64,000 nt of DNA from Tuctoria greenei (lineage: Eukaryota > Streptophyta > Magnoliopsida > Poales > Poaceae), in NCBI GenBank assembly GCA_036927565.1, contig JAYESD010000002.1, forward strand, positions 143,971,167 to 144,035,166. The letters are read 5' to 3'. The position numbers and the translations under genes are program-made. A model generated the notes under the pieces. The model worked only from the letters and a program-made list of their open reading frames with translations, did no database searches and had not been told where the DNA came from. Shown here piece after piece: positions 12,217-21,973 of this stretch. The number at the start of each line of letters is the position of its first letter. The first letter of the stretch is position 1.

Positions 12217-13487
12217 GGTTAGGGCTTGTTCTTGATTTGCCGGGCTACGTCAGCTATTGACCGCCAGGGGTAGTGCCTGAAAATGCTTCAAAGGCGGCTG
12301 AGGAGGCCACGAATGCACTGGCGGGGCAGCCTGCCAAACTTGGCCAGGGGATCACTGCTCTGGCGTCTGTGCCCGGCGCGGGTAGTGAAACACCTCCAGC
12401 TGTATCTCCAGCTGTCGAGCCGGAGGTACCTCCAGCTATCGCACCAGAGGCACCTCCGACCGTCGTGGCAGAGGATCCTCCTGTTGTCGTGGTAGAGGCA
12501 ATGTCGGAGTCGGCTCCAGGGGCTGAAGGACTGTCCTCCAATGCTGCTGAGCCGACGGGCTGCTCCTTGAGTGTTGGTGGCGCTGCTGCTTCAGGTGGCA
12601 CTACAACTTCTTCTTAGTCTCTGGGGGCAAGATCCCCGGTACTGGTGGCCTCGCCTTCACCGCTACGGGAGGAAGAGGTCCTTGAGATGATTACCGGGTG
12701 ACCTTCCCTGACTTCGGCGCAGTTAGAGCACCTCTCCGACGTCATGGACTTGACGCAATGCAACATCCTTCAGGTTCAATCGAATCTCCGTCGGGCGCAG
12801 GAGGCTCTTGCCGTGGAGTGGAAGAAGCTGCGTGCCGAGGGATAGCGCCTTTGAGGCTGGGAGGATCTTATGGGGTCTAGGATCGCCGACGCTTTGGCGA
12901 AGTACCAGAAGGAGAGCAAGGAGCCAGAGGTGAGGAATCGCTTGGTGAGGGCCTCAAATGCTGTGACCCAGAAGATTCTGGCCGACACTAAGGTAGCCAA
13001 CGACACAGTTGATGCCGGCCCGCGCGCTCTTGCAGCCGATCGAGAGGCCTTGAGTCGCCAAGAAGCCATCGTTGCCAAGAGGGAGGCTGTTGTCGCCGAT
13101 CAAGAGGTGGTGGTGCAGGCGATGATGGCCCGGGCTGAGGTTGACCGGGACAGGCTGCAGTCCGGCCTCGAAGACCTTGAGTCCCGAAAGAGCGATTTGG
13201 TGCGAGATCGGGCACATCACATGGCTGAGCATCAGAAACTCCTCCTACATGATCTTGACGTCCAGGCCCAGGAGCACGAAGCTGGGCGTCGTATTCGGTA
13301 GCTCGATCTGCTGGAGCATCAACTGACTCAGCATCTGGAAGCCAAGGGTAGGGCTGATGCGGAAATGGTGGCGTCCCATGTCTTGGAGCCAGTTTTTGAA
13401 GGTCCTGTTGCAGAGTGCGAGGCGATAGCAGCGATGGAGGTTAAGGAAGCCGCCAAACACATCGTAGCACAATTCATCCGGGGATGA
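12217..13487 (+). pseudogene. Tat-A antisense ORF, C-terminal coiled-coil part, broken
   Basis: One plus-strand frame runs from about 12273 to a TGA at 13485-13487 with several stops (about 12615, 12700, 12842, 12850 and 13299). The first part is rich in Pro, Val, Glu and Ala (PEVPPAIAPEAPP). The rest is a strongly charged coiled coil with heptad-like spacing (EALSRQEAIVAKREAVVAD). The same two-part layout, in the same place relative to the 70-bp repeats, occurs in the Tat-B antisense ORF. The N-terminal domain seen in Tat-B is missing here because Sire-old cuts the gene at 12216. Confidence 0.7.
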
Positions 13488-13840
13488 GGCTGGTAGCTCG
13501 TCTCTGTATCTAGGGTTCGCCCCCTTGTACAAATTCCTTAATGAAATTGATTTTGTGTTTTGATTCTCGGTCTGTCTGTGTCTCTCAACTGTTGTTCCGA
13601 GTCCTTAGTTGCGTAAGGGTTTGCAGAAACTTTGTCGAGTCCATTAGCTTTTGAGAAACAACGGTTGCACAATTGATATATGGCCGAGATGTTGATCATT
13701 GAATTCCTGCCTATGGAACCCCCTTAGAGGCCCCTTGGTCGATGTGGTTAGTTCGCTGGGCACATCTACCATTTGATTTGCAGAATGTCTTCAACGTGCC
13801 CCTAGTGGAGTAGGGGAGTTGGGGTGTCGTAGCGCCACTA
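13488..13840. other. Tat-A spacer before the 70-bp repeats
   Basis: Downstream of the antisense ORF stop. No ORF of note. A first diverged repeat unit appears near 13720. Confidence 0.5.
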
Positions 13841-14037
13841 GTTGCCGGAGCTGGCTGCTCCAGGGTCGCCCACCATCATCGTAGAGATGTTGACGGTAGG
13901 CCCCTTGGGAGGTGCCGGAGCTGTGTGCTCCGGCGTTATTCACCGTCGTCCTAGATTCATCGACGGCAGGCCCCTTGGGAGGTGCCGGAGCTGGGTGCTC
14001 CGGCATCGTCCACCATCATTGCAAGGTCATCGACGGC
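13840..14037. repeat. 70-bp minisatellite of Tat-A, left part
   Basis: Units begin near GGCCCCTTGGGAGGTGCCGG and recur every 70 bp (for example at 13901 and 13971). The array is interrupted at 14042 by Sire-young and resumes at 25872. Confidence 0.85.
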
Positions 14038-14042
14038 AGACC
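14038..14042. repeat. Target-site duplication of Sire-young, left copy
   Basis: AGACC, identical to 25867-25871 on the other side of the element. Confidence 0.92.
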
Positions 14043-14133
14043 TGAATGTAGGCCTAGAGGGGGGGTGAATAGGCCTTCTTGAATTTTTTCGGTTCCTGTA
14101 GCACTTCAACAAAAAGGTTAAATCCAGATATAT

Positions 14134-14165
14134 CGGACTAGTCCGGTAAAGTGCGGACTAGTCCG
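14134..14165. promoter_or_regulatory. Palindrome pair near the 3' end of the Sire-young LTR
   Basis: Two perfect CGGACTAGTCCG motifs at 14134-14145 and 14154-14165, downstream of the TATA box in sense orientation, so in R/U5. The right LTR has them at 24398-24429 and Sire-old near 12088-12122. Confidence 0.75.
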
Positions 14166-14811
14166 GATTTCACGGGCTAGGTTGATCAAGTTAGGTCAAT
14201 TTGATTGTTTCGTTGTCGTTTGCAGCGGAAATATAAACCATAATGACAGTTCAATAGTTGAATGTTAAGTTTTATTGCAAGTATGATTCTTGTTCACTAT
14301 TTAACTTCAATTCAACAAAATGAATCAAACCCTAGATAATGTTGATCAACTAGAATGATGAACACAAACGAACAAGACACAAGATTTATCCCGTGGTTCG
14401 GTTACCACGAAGGCAGCCTACGTCCACGTTGAGGAGCCCACAAAAGGACCGGGTCTTTACCAACCCTTCCCTCGTCGGATCGCCACGAAGGCCAATCCTC
14501 TTCCACTAATCACACAGGGGTAAATCACCAAGTTGAAGGGGCGATCTCACAAGTTGAGAGCTCCCTTGATTACAAGTTTCAAAACCACCAATAACACACT
14601 TCGAAATATACAATTGAGATGCAAGAGTGTGTTAGAGATTCAAACCAAGAGCTCAATCGTGTGCAAAGTGCCTCTCCAATGATCTACAAGTGATCTTCAA
14701 AAGATTGATCGATTTTGCACTCAACTTCGTGGAGAGAGATGGTTTTTGAGTCTCTTGGGAGGTGTGACGGCGCTAGGGTTCGAGAGAGATTAAAAGTGGG
14801 CCATCCACCTC

Positions 14812-14819
14812 TATTTATA
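14812..14819 (-). promoter_or_regulatory. TATA box of Sire-young 3' LTR
   Basis: The minus strand reads TATAAATA. The same box is at 25076-25083 in the 5' LTR, where it would drive the element. Confidence 0.75.
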
Positions 14820-14857
14820 TGGGGTTTCTAGACATTACCGTTAGTGTTTAGAAAGAT

Positions 14858-15338
14858 CGGACTAGTCCGTGGTGGAGACCGGACTAGTCCGGTGTGCTGT
14901 GTGAAGCAAACCCTAAGTGTCCAGGAATATCGGACTAGTCCGATTGAAAGACGGACTTGTCCGATTTCGTTGCTGGAAATCTTCGGACTTGTCCGGTTGA
15001 CATCGGACTTGTCCGGACCTGTGAAACCCTAAGTGTTTTGAACGACAAGTCCGCACTTGGAGGACTTGTCCGATTTAGAACAGAGTGTAAATCGGACTAG
15101 TCCGTGTAGTCACCGGACTTGTCCGAAGTGGATCAGAAAGGGAATCGGACTAGTCCGGTAGTGACCGGACTTGTCCGATCTAGTGACTTGTGCATTGTTT
15201 TGAGGACTAGTCCGCACTGGGGAGGACTAGTCCGAAGTGGAACAGAAAGATATCGGACTAGTCCGGTGGGGACCGGACTTGTCCGATCTTGTGCAGAATG
15301 TGATATCGGACTAGTCCGGTTGATATCGGACTAGTCCG
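14858..15338. promoter_or_regulatory. Palindrome cluster in Sire-young U3
   Basis: I count by eye about eight perfect CGGACTAGTCCG, about six CGGACTTGTCCG and a few partial copies (GGACTAGTCCG). They start 264 bp into the LTR and stop about 38 bp before the TATA box. CGGACTAGTCCG is its own reverse complement. The placement is that of an enhancer or of repeated binding sites for a dimeric protein; that function is inference. Confidence 0.85.
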
Positions 15339-15602
15339 GTCCTGTATGGTTTTGTGCATTGTGTGTGTGTGATAAAGTGAGATTGAGCTCTTGGGTGTGT
15401 TTCCTTAACACACTCCATACATACTAATCTACTAATTTCTTCTTCTTGAGCTCAAATTCATTCTCCTTCTTAATTTCCCACTTTTTGGCATTTTACTCAT
15501 TTTCCAGCATCTTCCTGCATTCATCTCAACAAACGGATTAGGATCCCAATTGCTTGTCATAAATCATCCAAAACCCACAAGGGAGTCCTAGATGCACTTT
15601 CA

Positions 15603-15616
15603 ATCTCCCCCTTTTT
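15603..15616 (-). promoter_or_regulatory. Sire-young polypurine tract
   Basis: The minus strand reads AAAAAGGGGGAGAT directly before the 3' LTR start TGAAAG. Confidence 0.92.
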
Positions 15617-16057
15617 GGTGATTGATGACAACCAATTGAGATTTCACAAAATGAGGTATAAAATGAGATTTTCATAAAGTATGCACATATGACTCAAAAA
15701 TGCATCAGGCAACAAGGTAATTATTCATATGTGCATTCTTTATGGTGGGATGCATACTAAGAGCATGATTGCATTAAGAATGACAGAATTTTCATTTACC
15801 AACTAATATCAAGTGAATATGGCACTTCAGGAGCAAAAGCTCAGATTTCATCACACACTTACAAATTAATTTAGCAATTCATCACAGGACCAAACATGAT
15901 ATGAAACGAGAGTTAAGCAAATACAATCACAACAATAAAAAACATAGATAGCTCTCTCCTCGCATCCTATTCAGCTAAAGCTTAGAGACTCCCCCTCAAT
16001 CTCTCCCCCTTTGGCATCAAGACACCAAAAAGAGAGAGAGAGAAAGATCCTAGGGCT
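15617..16057 (-). other. Sire-young 3' untranslated region
   Basis: AT-rich with no ORF; lies between the extra ORF and the polypurine tract and is conserved in Sire-old. Confidence 0.7.
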
Positions 16058-17620
16058 TCACTCTTCGCTGTCAGTCCTCTCGTCGTCTTCATCATCTTCA
16101 TCGCTTTCGGCTTGACGAGGTTGAGAGGTAGGAGGAGGAGCGGAGCTGCTCGAGCCCCCAATGCCAAAATAGGCAAGCTCGGAAGGGGTCAAGGGGCTGA
16201 GCTCGGTGATGTTTGGATCAGAATCTTCAGAAATTGCTGGAGATCCAATTGGATTGATCTCCAGCTTCTCACTCAGCTGCTTCACATTTGCTTTTATGTA
16301 CCTCATGTCTTCCTTCCTCTTTTGATTTAGCTTGTGAAGCTTCACTTCAGTTTTCTTGCAGGAGGAGAAGATTGCAGCCAGGTACTTGAGGATCCCACTG
16401 GCGGATCCTTTCTTAGGGGCTTCCCTGGAGGGAGGAGTAGCCCTAGCAGCTTCTCCTTGCCTTGCCGGCACCTCGGGGCTTGAGGCCGGCGATGGAGCAG
16501 TCTGGACACTCACGGACTGAGGCTTCTGAGGCCTCAGTGGAGTGTGCTCCACATCCTTCACAAACTCGATCCCTGTGACCTTCTCAATCATGAACATCAA
16601 GTAAGGGGCATAGCCACAGGATCGGTTGGGGGTGCTCGAGATATTGACCATATCATTCCAGATATAGTCTGCAACATCAAATTGCCTTTTCTTGCTGATG
16701 ACCTTCATCAGGGTCCGGAGGTAGCCTTGCACACTCCCTGCATCACCATCCTTTGGAGCAATCGTCTTCCTGAGGACTCTGTTGAGGACCACAAAGAAAG
16801 GCTTCATGTTCTTTGTGGAGGGAGGGACAAACTTGGAGGAGGGCTCATACATGAACTGCATTCCATCCCTCTCAATGACCCCAATGTTGTGGATAATGAG
16901 GTGGTCATCTTCCTCGGAGTCAAGATGCAGCAGGCGGGCAAACTCTTCTTGAGTGATGGAATACTTGGATCCATGAGTCATCCAAGTCACACTTTCTTCC
17001 TCTTCACCTGAGAAGTAGCACGTTGCATAGAATTGTGCAATCACTTCATCATTCCAATTATATCTGAAGGCAAGCAAATCCTTCAGCCCATGTCTCTCTG
17101 CAGCTTGTATCACTTCATCAAAAGCTGCACATTTCCTCTTCTCAAGGTGGGCCCAGTCAATCCATTGACTGCGCACCACTGGGGTCTTCATCGGCAAGTA
17201 GACAAGCTTATAGAAGTCAGCATGGAAGTTTGACCAAAATCTGCCATCTGCTGCTTGCTTGGGCCTTGCATAGTAATCCACACTCCTCAGCTTCATGGCC
17301 ACATCACTGCCCTTGCCATTGAATCTCTCCTCATTGGGGTCCCGGACCCCTTCTCTGGGAGTATGTAGCTTTAGAGGCCCAACAGGCCCTGTGGCAACCC
17401 CCTTGCCTTTTCCTTTAGCTTGGCGAGGGCCACTTGACGAAGGAGCAGCCTTGGAGGCGGCTTTCTTGACACACACCTTCCTCCGAACCTGAGGAGGTGA
17501 GGGAGCAGGCTCGGAGGGTCTCTCTTGGCGTTTCTTGCCAAGACCCGTTGAGGGCCGAGGTGCCACCTCGTGGTCCAACTCGGCCTCGAAATCGGAGATT
17601 TCATTGTCGGAGCTCGACAT
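16058..17620 (-). CDS. Extra ORF after pol in Sire-young (520 aa, function unknown)
   Basis: An intact ORF in the position where some Sireviruses carry an env-like gene. The start at 17620 (MSSSDNEISDFEAE) is chosen because Sire-old is homologous from there; an ATG 22 codons upstream (17686) is open but not conserved. Layout: an acidic then basic Pro/Ser/Lys-rich N-terminus (to about residue 90); a folded-looking core (about 95-360) with DGRFWSNFHADFYK, DWAHLEKRKCAAF, ESVTWMTHGSKY, MKPFFVVLNRVLRKTIAPKD and SCGYAPYLMFMIEKVTG; a Ser/Pro linker; a short coiled coil near 430-460; and a Glu/Asp-rich tail. I see no signal peptide or membrane segment, which argues against a classical envelope. The core resembles plant proteins annotated 'putative plant transposon protein'; that is memory, not a search. 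Confidence 0.85.
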   Translation of the reverse strand: MSSSDNEISDFEAELDHEVAPRPSTGLGKKRQERPSEPAPSPPQVRRKVCVKKAASKAAPSSSGPRQAKGKGKGVATGPVGPLKLHTPREGVRDPNEERFNGKGSDVAMKLRSVDYYARPKQAADGRFWSNFHADFYKLVYLPMKTPVVRSQWIDWAHLEKRKCAAFDEVIQAAERHGLKDLLAFRYNWNDEVIAQFYATCYFSGEEEESVTWMTHGSKYSITQEEFARLLHLDSEEDDHLIIHNIGVIERDGMQFMYEPSSKFVPPSTKNMKPFFVVLNRVLRKTIAPKDGDAGSVQGYLRTLMKVISKKRQFDVADYIWNDMVNISSTPNRSCGYAPYLMFMIEKVTGIEFVKDVEHTPLRPQKPQSVSVQTAPSPASSPEVPARQGEAARATPPSREAPKKGSASGILKYLAAIFSSCKKTEVKLHKLNQKRKEDMRYIKANVKQLSEKLEINPIGSPAISEDSDPNITELSPLTPSELAYFGIGGSSSSAPPPTSQPRQAESDEDDEDDERTDSEE

Positions 17621-18601
17621 GATCTGAGAATGAGTGATCAAGAGAAAAGACAAGTTATACAAGGTATTTGTGAGGTAAGATGGCAATGGAAGGCAATAGG
17701 GAATTAAGGAGTTAGGTTTTGGTTCAGAAACATCGGACTTGTCCGGTGCTCAGGCACGGACTAGTCCGGAGGACCGGACTTGTCCGTACCTGGACCGGAC
17801 TAGTCCGGTGTTCATCAGCAAAAACCTAACAAACTGGATAAAAATTGATCCCTAATGAGATAGCTAGTCTAGCATACACATAGTACATCAACTGGACATG
17901 CAACTAGTGAAGAATGCTAGGCCAAACGATAAGCAAAGAAGAAATTTGAGATTTCTTAGGGTTTGAGGAAAATTTACCAAGAAATCCAAGGAAACTTGAA
18001 AATGTGGGGGTTGGAGGCCGGACTTGTCTGCTAACTTCAATCCCCGAGTCTTCAAGCTTAATCTCCGCCCAAGTTTGAGGCTTTTCGATGGAGGAATCAA
18101 GGATTCACCTTGGGAGCTCGAGCGCAAGAGAGAGAAAGCTTGGAGGAGAGTGTGGGGTGAAGAGATTAGGGTTTGGTGGCGGCTAGGGTTATGGACACGA
18201 AAAATCGGACAAGTCCGGACATGACCGGACTAGTCCGAAGTCCTCCAGAGACCTAAATCGGACTAGTCCGTGGTCTGTCGGACTAGTCCGGCCTAACCGG
18301 CACACTGCGGAATAGTCTGCAAGGGCGGACTAGTCCGGGTAACCACGGACTAGTCCGTGGTCACCAGGAGAGAAAGCATAGCCCATTCATATATATTTGA
18401 AGGTCCAATAATTGAGGGAAGAGAGACAAAACAATTCAAATAATCCTGATGAATTTGATCAGTAAGCAAACAACAATCATACTATGATCAAAAATTCATC
18501 AAGATCTAATAATTGACATAGTTTTTCGAGAGAAAAATGGGGAGGAAAAATTTTCACAATTCAATCAATATTTTGAAGCAATCATACAGGTATGCAACTT
18601 T
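17621..18601 (-). other. Sire-young spacer between pol and the extra ORF
   Basis: No supported gene. It has palindromic motifs at about 17733-17812 and 18207-18363. Its sequence matches the Sire-old spacer. It could be the leader or a promoter for the extra ORF; that is inference from position. Confidence 0.7.
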
Positions 18602-21600
18602 TCAAGCCACACTCCGAGAATCAAGGATGTTTAGCTCATTTCGGAGTTCGCAAAAACGTTTTTCATCAAGTGGCTTGGTGAATATGTCGGCTAATTGTTT
18701 TTGGGTGTTGACATGAGAGATGGATATGTCTCCTTTCATGGAATGGTCTCTCAAGAAATGGTGTCTTATGTCAATGTGTTTAGTTCTAGAGTGCTCAACT
18801 GGATTGTGGGCTATTTTAATGGCACTCTCATTGTCACAAAGAAGAGGAATACGGTTCATATTGTAACCGTAATCCCTTAGAGTTTGTCGCATCCAAAGGA
18901 GTTGTGCACAACAACTCCCGGCTGCAACATACTCCGCTTCGGCTGTGGATAATGCAATGGAATTCTGTTTCTTGGATGACCAAGAAACTAAAGATCTTCC
19001 TAGGAATTGGCAAGTGCCAGAAGTGCTTTTTCTATCAACTTTGCACCCGGCATAATCTGCATCGGAATACCCAATGAGATTGAATTTTGAACCTTTTGGG
19101 TACCAAAGACCAAGGTTGGGTGTATGAACTAAATATCTTAGGATTCTCTTTACGGCTGTCAAATGACATTCCTTAGGGTTGGCTTGAAATCTTGCACACA
19201 AACATACACTCAACATAATGTCTGGCCTAGATGCACATAAGTAAAGTAAAGATCCAATCATAGAGCGATATACCTTTTGGTCGACGCTCGGTCCATCTTC
19301 ATTGAGATCCAAGTGACCATTCGTTGCCATGGGAGTCTTAATGGGCTTTGCCTTGTCCATGACAAACTTCTTGAGGATGTCCTGTGTGTACTTGGTTTGG
19401 CTTATGAACGTTCCTTCCCTTTGTTGTCGCACTTGGAATCCCAAGAAGTACTTTAATTCTCCCATCATTGACATTTCAAATCTGTCTGTCATAATTTTAC
19501 TAAACTCTTCACAGAAAGATTGATTAGTTGATCCAAAAATTATATCATCAACATAGATTTGGCAAATGAAAAGATCATTATTCAGATTTTTCGTGAATAG
19601 TGTATAATCTACTTTGCCAATTTGAAAGCCATTATCAATTAAAAAATCTCTAAGACACTCATACCAAGCTCTAGGAGCTTGTTTGAGGCCATAGAGAGCC
19701 TTACGCAGTTTATACACGTGGTCGGGGAACTCTTCGTCTTCAAATCCGGGTGGTTGCTCCATGTACACCTCTTCCTTGATCGGTCCGTTGAGGAAGGCGC
19801 TTTTTACGTCCATTTGGTACAGCTTGAAATCATGGTGAGTAGCATATGCAAGTAATATTCTAATTGATTCAAGCCTAGCTACTGGAGCAAAGGTCTCATC
19901 AAAATCCAAACCTTCGACTTGTGAGTAACCTTTGGCCACAAGTCGTGCCTTGTTTCTTGTCACCACCCCGTGTTCATCTTGTTTGTTGCGGAAGACCCAC
20001 TTTGTGCCGACAATGTTTGCATTGGGTCTTTCCACAAGTTCCCAAACCTCGTTTCTCTTGAAATTGTTCAACTCTTCTTGCATTGCCACCACCCAGTCCG
20101 GATCCTTTAATGCATCCTCAGTCCTGCGGGGTTCCAAAAAGGAGACAAACGAGTAATGTTCACAAAAATTTGCTATACGAGATCTAGTGGTTACTCCTTT
20201 TTGGATGTCGCCGATAATGTTGTCGATTGGATGATCCCTTTGAATGCATTGGTGCACTCTTGGGTGTGGCACTTGGGGGGTCGTATGTTGGTGATCATCT
20301 TCTTCTCCCCCTGAGTTGTTGTCCTCAATGATTTGTTGATCATGTTCATATTCTTGTGATTGATCTTGTATCGAGGCTCCCCCTTGATTGTTGATCTCCT
20401 CTTGTGGTTCACTTTCCTCTTGTATTTGTGTTGATGTCTCTTGTGGTCGTACTTCGCCTAGGGCCATCCTCTTTATTGCTTGATAGGGGGCTTCCTCATT
20501 ACCTAATTCACATTGATCAACTTGCTCCTTTTGGGAGCCATTAGTTTCATCGAACACTACGTCACGTGCCACTTCAACAAGTCCGGAGGCCTTGTTGAAC
20601 ACACGATAGGCGTAAGTGTTCGAATCATAACCAAGCAAGAAACCTTCATCGGACTTCGAAGCGAACTTTGAGGTCCTGGGCTTCTTGTTCAAAATATAGC
20701 AAGGAGAACCGAAAACTCGAAAATATGAAATGTTCGGTTTGTTACCGGTGAGTAGCTCATAGGGGGTCTTCTTTAGTAGTCGATGAAGATAGAGTCGATT
20801 TGTGGCATGGCAGGCGGTGTTGATTGCTTCCGCCCAAAATCGATCCGAAGTGTTGTATTCATCGAGCATTGTTCTTGCCATCTCTATGAGCGTTCGATTC
20901 TTCCTTTCGGCAACTCCGTTTTGTTGTGGAGAGTATGGCGCTGAGAATTCGTGCTTGATTCCTTCCTCATCAAGGTACTCCTCCACTTGTATGTTTTTGA
21001 ACTCCGTGCCATTGTCGCTCCGAATACTCTTGATTGATAGTGAGAACTCGTTCTGCGCTCGCTTGAAGAATTTCTTGAGTGTTCCTTGTGTTTCTGACTT
21101 GTCATGCAAAAAGAACACCCAAGTGAAGCGGGAAAAATCGTCAATAATAACTAAACCGTATTTGTTACCGCCTATGCTTATGTAAGCAATTGGACCGAAG
21201 AGGTCCATATGAAGTAGTTCGAGCGGTCTTGTCGTGGTCATGATGTTCTTTGCGGGATGTTGTGCTCCAACTTGCTTTCCTGCTTGGCACGCGCTACAAG
21301 GCCTGTCTTTCTCAAACACAACATCTTTCAAACCTCGGATGTGATCGCCCTTGAGGAGTTTTTGAAGGTTCCTCATACCAACATGTGCTAGCCGTCTATG
21401 CCACAGCCAACCCATGTTGGTTTTTGCAATCAAGCATGTGTCGAGTTCGGCTTTATCCTTGTTGAAGTCAACAAGATAAAGCTTTCCCTTTAACATACCC
21501 TTGAATGCAACGGAACCATCACTTCTCCTTGAGACGGTCACACCCTCGTTAGTAAACAGGCAATTATAACCTTTGTCACATAACTGAGATATGGACAGCA

Positions 21601-21973
21601 GGTTATAATCTAAAGATTCAACGTGTAAAACGTGCGAAAGAGTATGTTCAGAGGATATTGCAATTTTACCGGTACCAAGGACCCTTCCTTGACTGTTATC
21701 CCCAAAGTAGATGCCTTCGTTTGGGTCCTGGTTCACTTCATACTCCACAAACATCTTCCTTTCTCCGGTCATGTGGTTGGTGCATCCACTGTCTAGCACC
21801 CATTTGGATCCACCGGAGGAGTAGGCCTGCAAAAACAAATTACGCCTTGGTTTTAGGTACCCAAGCTTGCTTGGGTCCTTGGAGGTTAGTGACAATACAT
21901 TTGGGCACCCACACATGGGATTTTGTGTTCCCATGGCGTGGCCCAGCATAATAAGCATACACTTTACCAACAT
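18602..21973 (-). CDS. Sire-young pol: protease, integrase, RT, RNase H (1123 aa open)
   Basis: Full copia pol without breaks. The protease active site WVLDSGCTNHMTG is near residue 60. The integrase zinc region is LWHRRLAHVGMRNL with CSACQAGK (about 190-235), followed by the core with HMDLFGP, IRSDNGTEF and PQQNGVAERKN (D, D and E at about 260-360). An acidic Gln/Glu linker precedes RT with MDVKSAFLNG and catalytic YVDDIIFG (about 740-850). RNase H follows with SDADYAGCKVDRKSTSG and CDNESAIKIAHN, and the end is DEKRFCELRNELN. The frame lies +1 relative to gag and overlaps it by 134 bases, so the first about 40 codons re-read gag. Pol is therefore probably made by frameshifting rather than from the ATG at 21973. 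Closest to Opie/Ji. Confidence 0.95.
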   Translation of the reverse strand: MLVKCMLIMLGHAMGTQNPMCGCPNVLSLTSKDPSKLGYLKPRRNLFLQAYSSGGSKWVLDSGCTNHMTGERKMFVEYEVNQDPNEGIYFGDNSQGRVLGTGKIAISSEHTLSHVLHVESLDYNLLSISQLCDKGYNCLFTNEGVTVSRRSDGSVAFKGMLKGKLYLVDFNKDKAELDTCLIAKTNMGWLWHRRLAHVGMRNLQKLLKGDHIRGLKDVVFEKDRPCSACQAGKQVGAQHPAKNIMTTTRPLELLHMDLFGPIAYISIGGNKYGLVIIDDFSRFTWVFFLHDKSETQGTLKKFFKRAQNEFSLSIKSIRSDNGTEFKNIQVEEYLDEEGIKHEFSAPYSPQQNGVAERKNRTLIEMARTMLDEYNTSDRFWAEAINTACHATNRLYLHRLLKKTPYELLTGNKPNISYFRVFGSPCYILNKKPRTSKFASKSDEGFLLGYDSNTYAYRVFNKASGLVEVARDVVFDETNGSQKEQVDQCELGNEEAPYQAIKRMALGEVRPQETSTQIQEESEPQEEINNQGGASIQDQSQEYEHDQQIIEDNNSGGEEDDHQHTTPQVPHPRVHQCIQRDHPIDNIIGDIQKGVTTRSRIANFCEHYSFVSFLEPRRTEDALKDPDWVVAMQEELNNFKRNEVWELVERPNANIVGTKWVFRNKQDEHGVVTRNKARLVAKGYSQVEGLDFDETFAPVARLESIRILLAYATHHDFKLYQMDVKSAFLNGPIKEEVYMEQPPGFEDEEFPDHVYKLRKALYGLKQAPRAWYECLRDFLIDNGFQIGKVDYTLFTKNLNNDLFICQIYVDDIIFGSTNQSFCEEFSKIMTDRFEMSMMGELKYFLGFQVRQQREGTFISQTKYTQDILKKFVMDKAKPIKTPMATNGHLDLNEDGPSVDQKVYRSMIGSLLYLCASRPDIMLSVCLCARFQANPKECHLTAVKRILRYLVHTPNLGLWYPKGSKFNLIGYSDADYAGCKVDRKSTSGTCQFLGRSLVSWSSKKQNSIALSTAEAEYVAAGSCCAQLLWMRQTLRDYGYNMNRIPLLCDNESAIKIAHNPVEHSRTKHIDIRHHFLRDHSMKGDISISHVNTQKQLADIFTKPLDEKRFCELRNELNILDSRSVA

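Larger units (their letters stand above)
14043..15602 (-). repeat. Sire-young 3' LTR
   Basis: In sense orientation it begins TGAAAGTGCAT at 15602 and ends CTACATTCA at 14043. Its palindromes, TATA box and length match the other LTR. Its U3 (15602 to about 14820) would be the template for the next 5' LTR. Confidence 0.95.

Noticed and set aside
14858..15338. CRISPR-like appearance of short palindromes with spacers
   Set aside because: The motif is 12 bp, spacing is irregular, the spacers are LTR sequence shared between copies, and the DNA is plant. It is an LTR feature.
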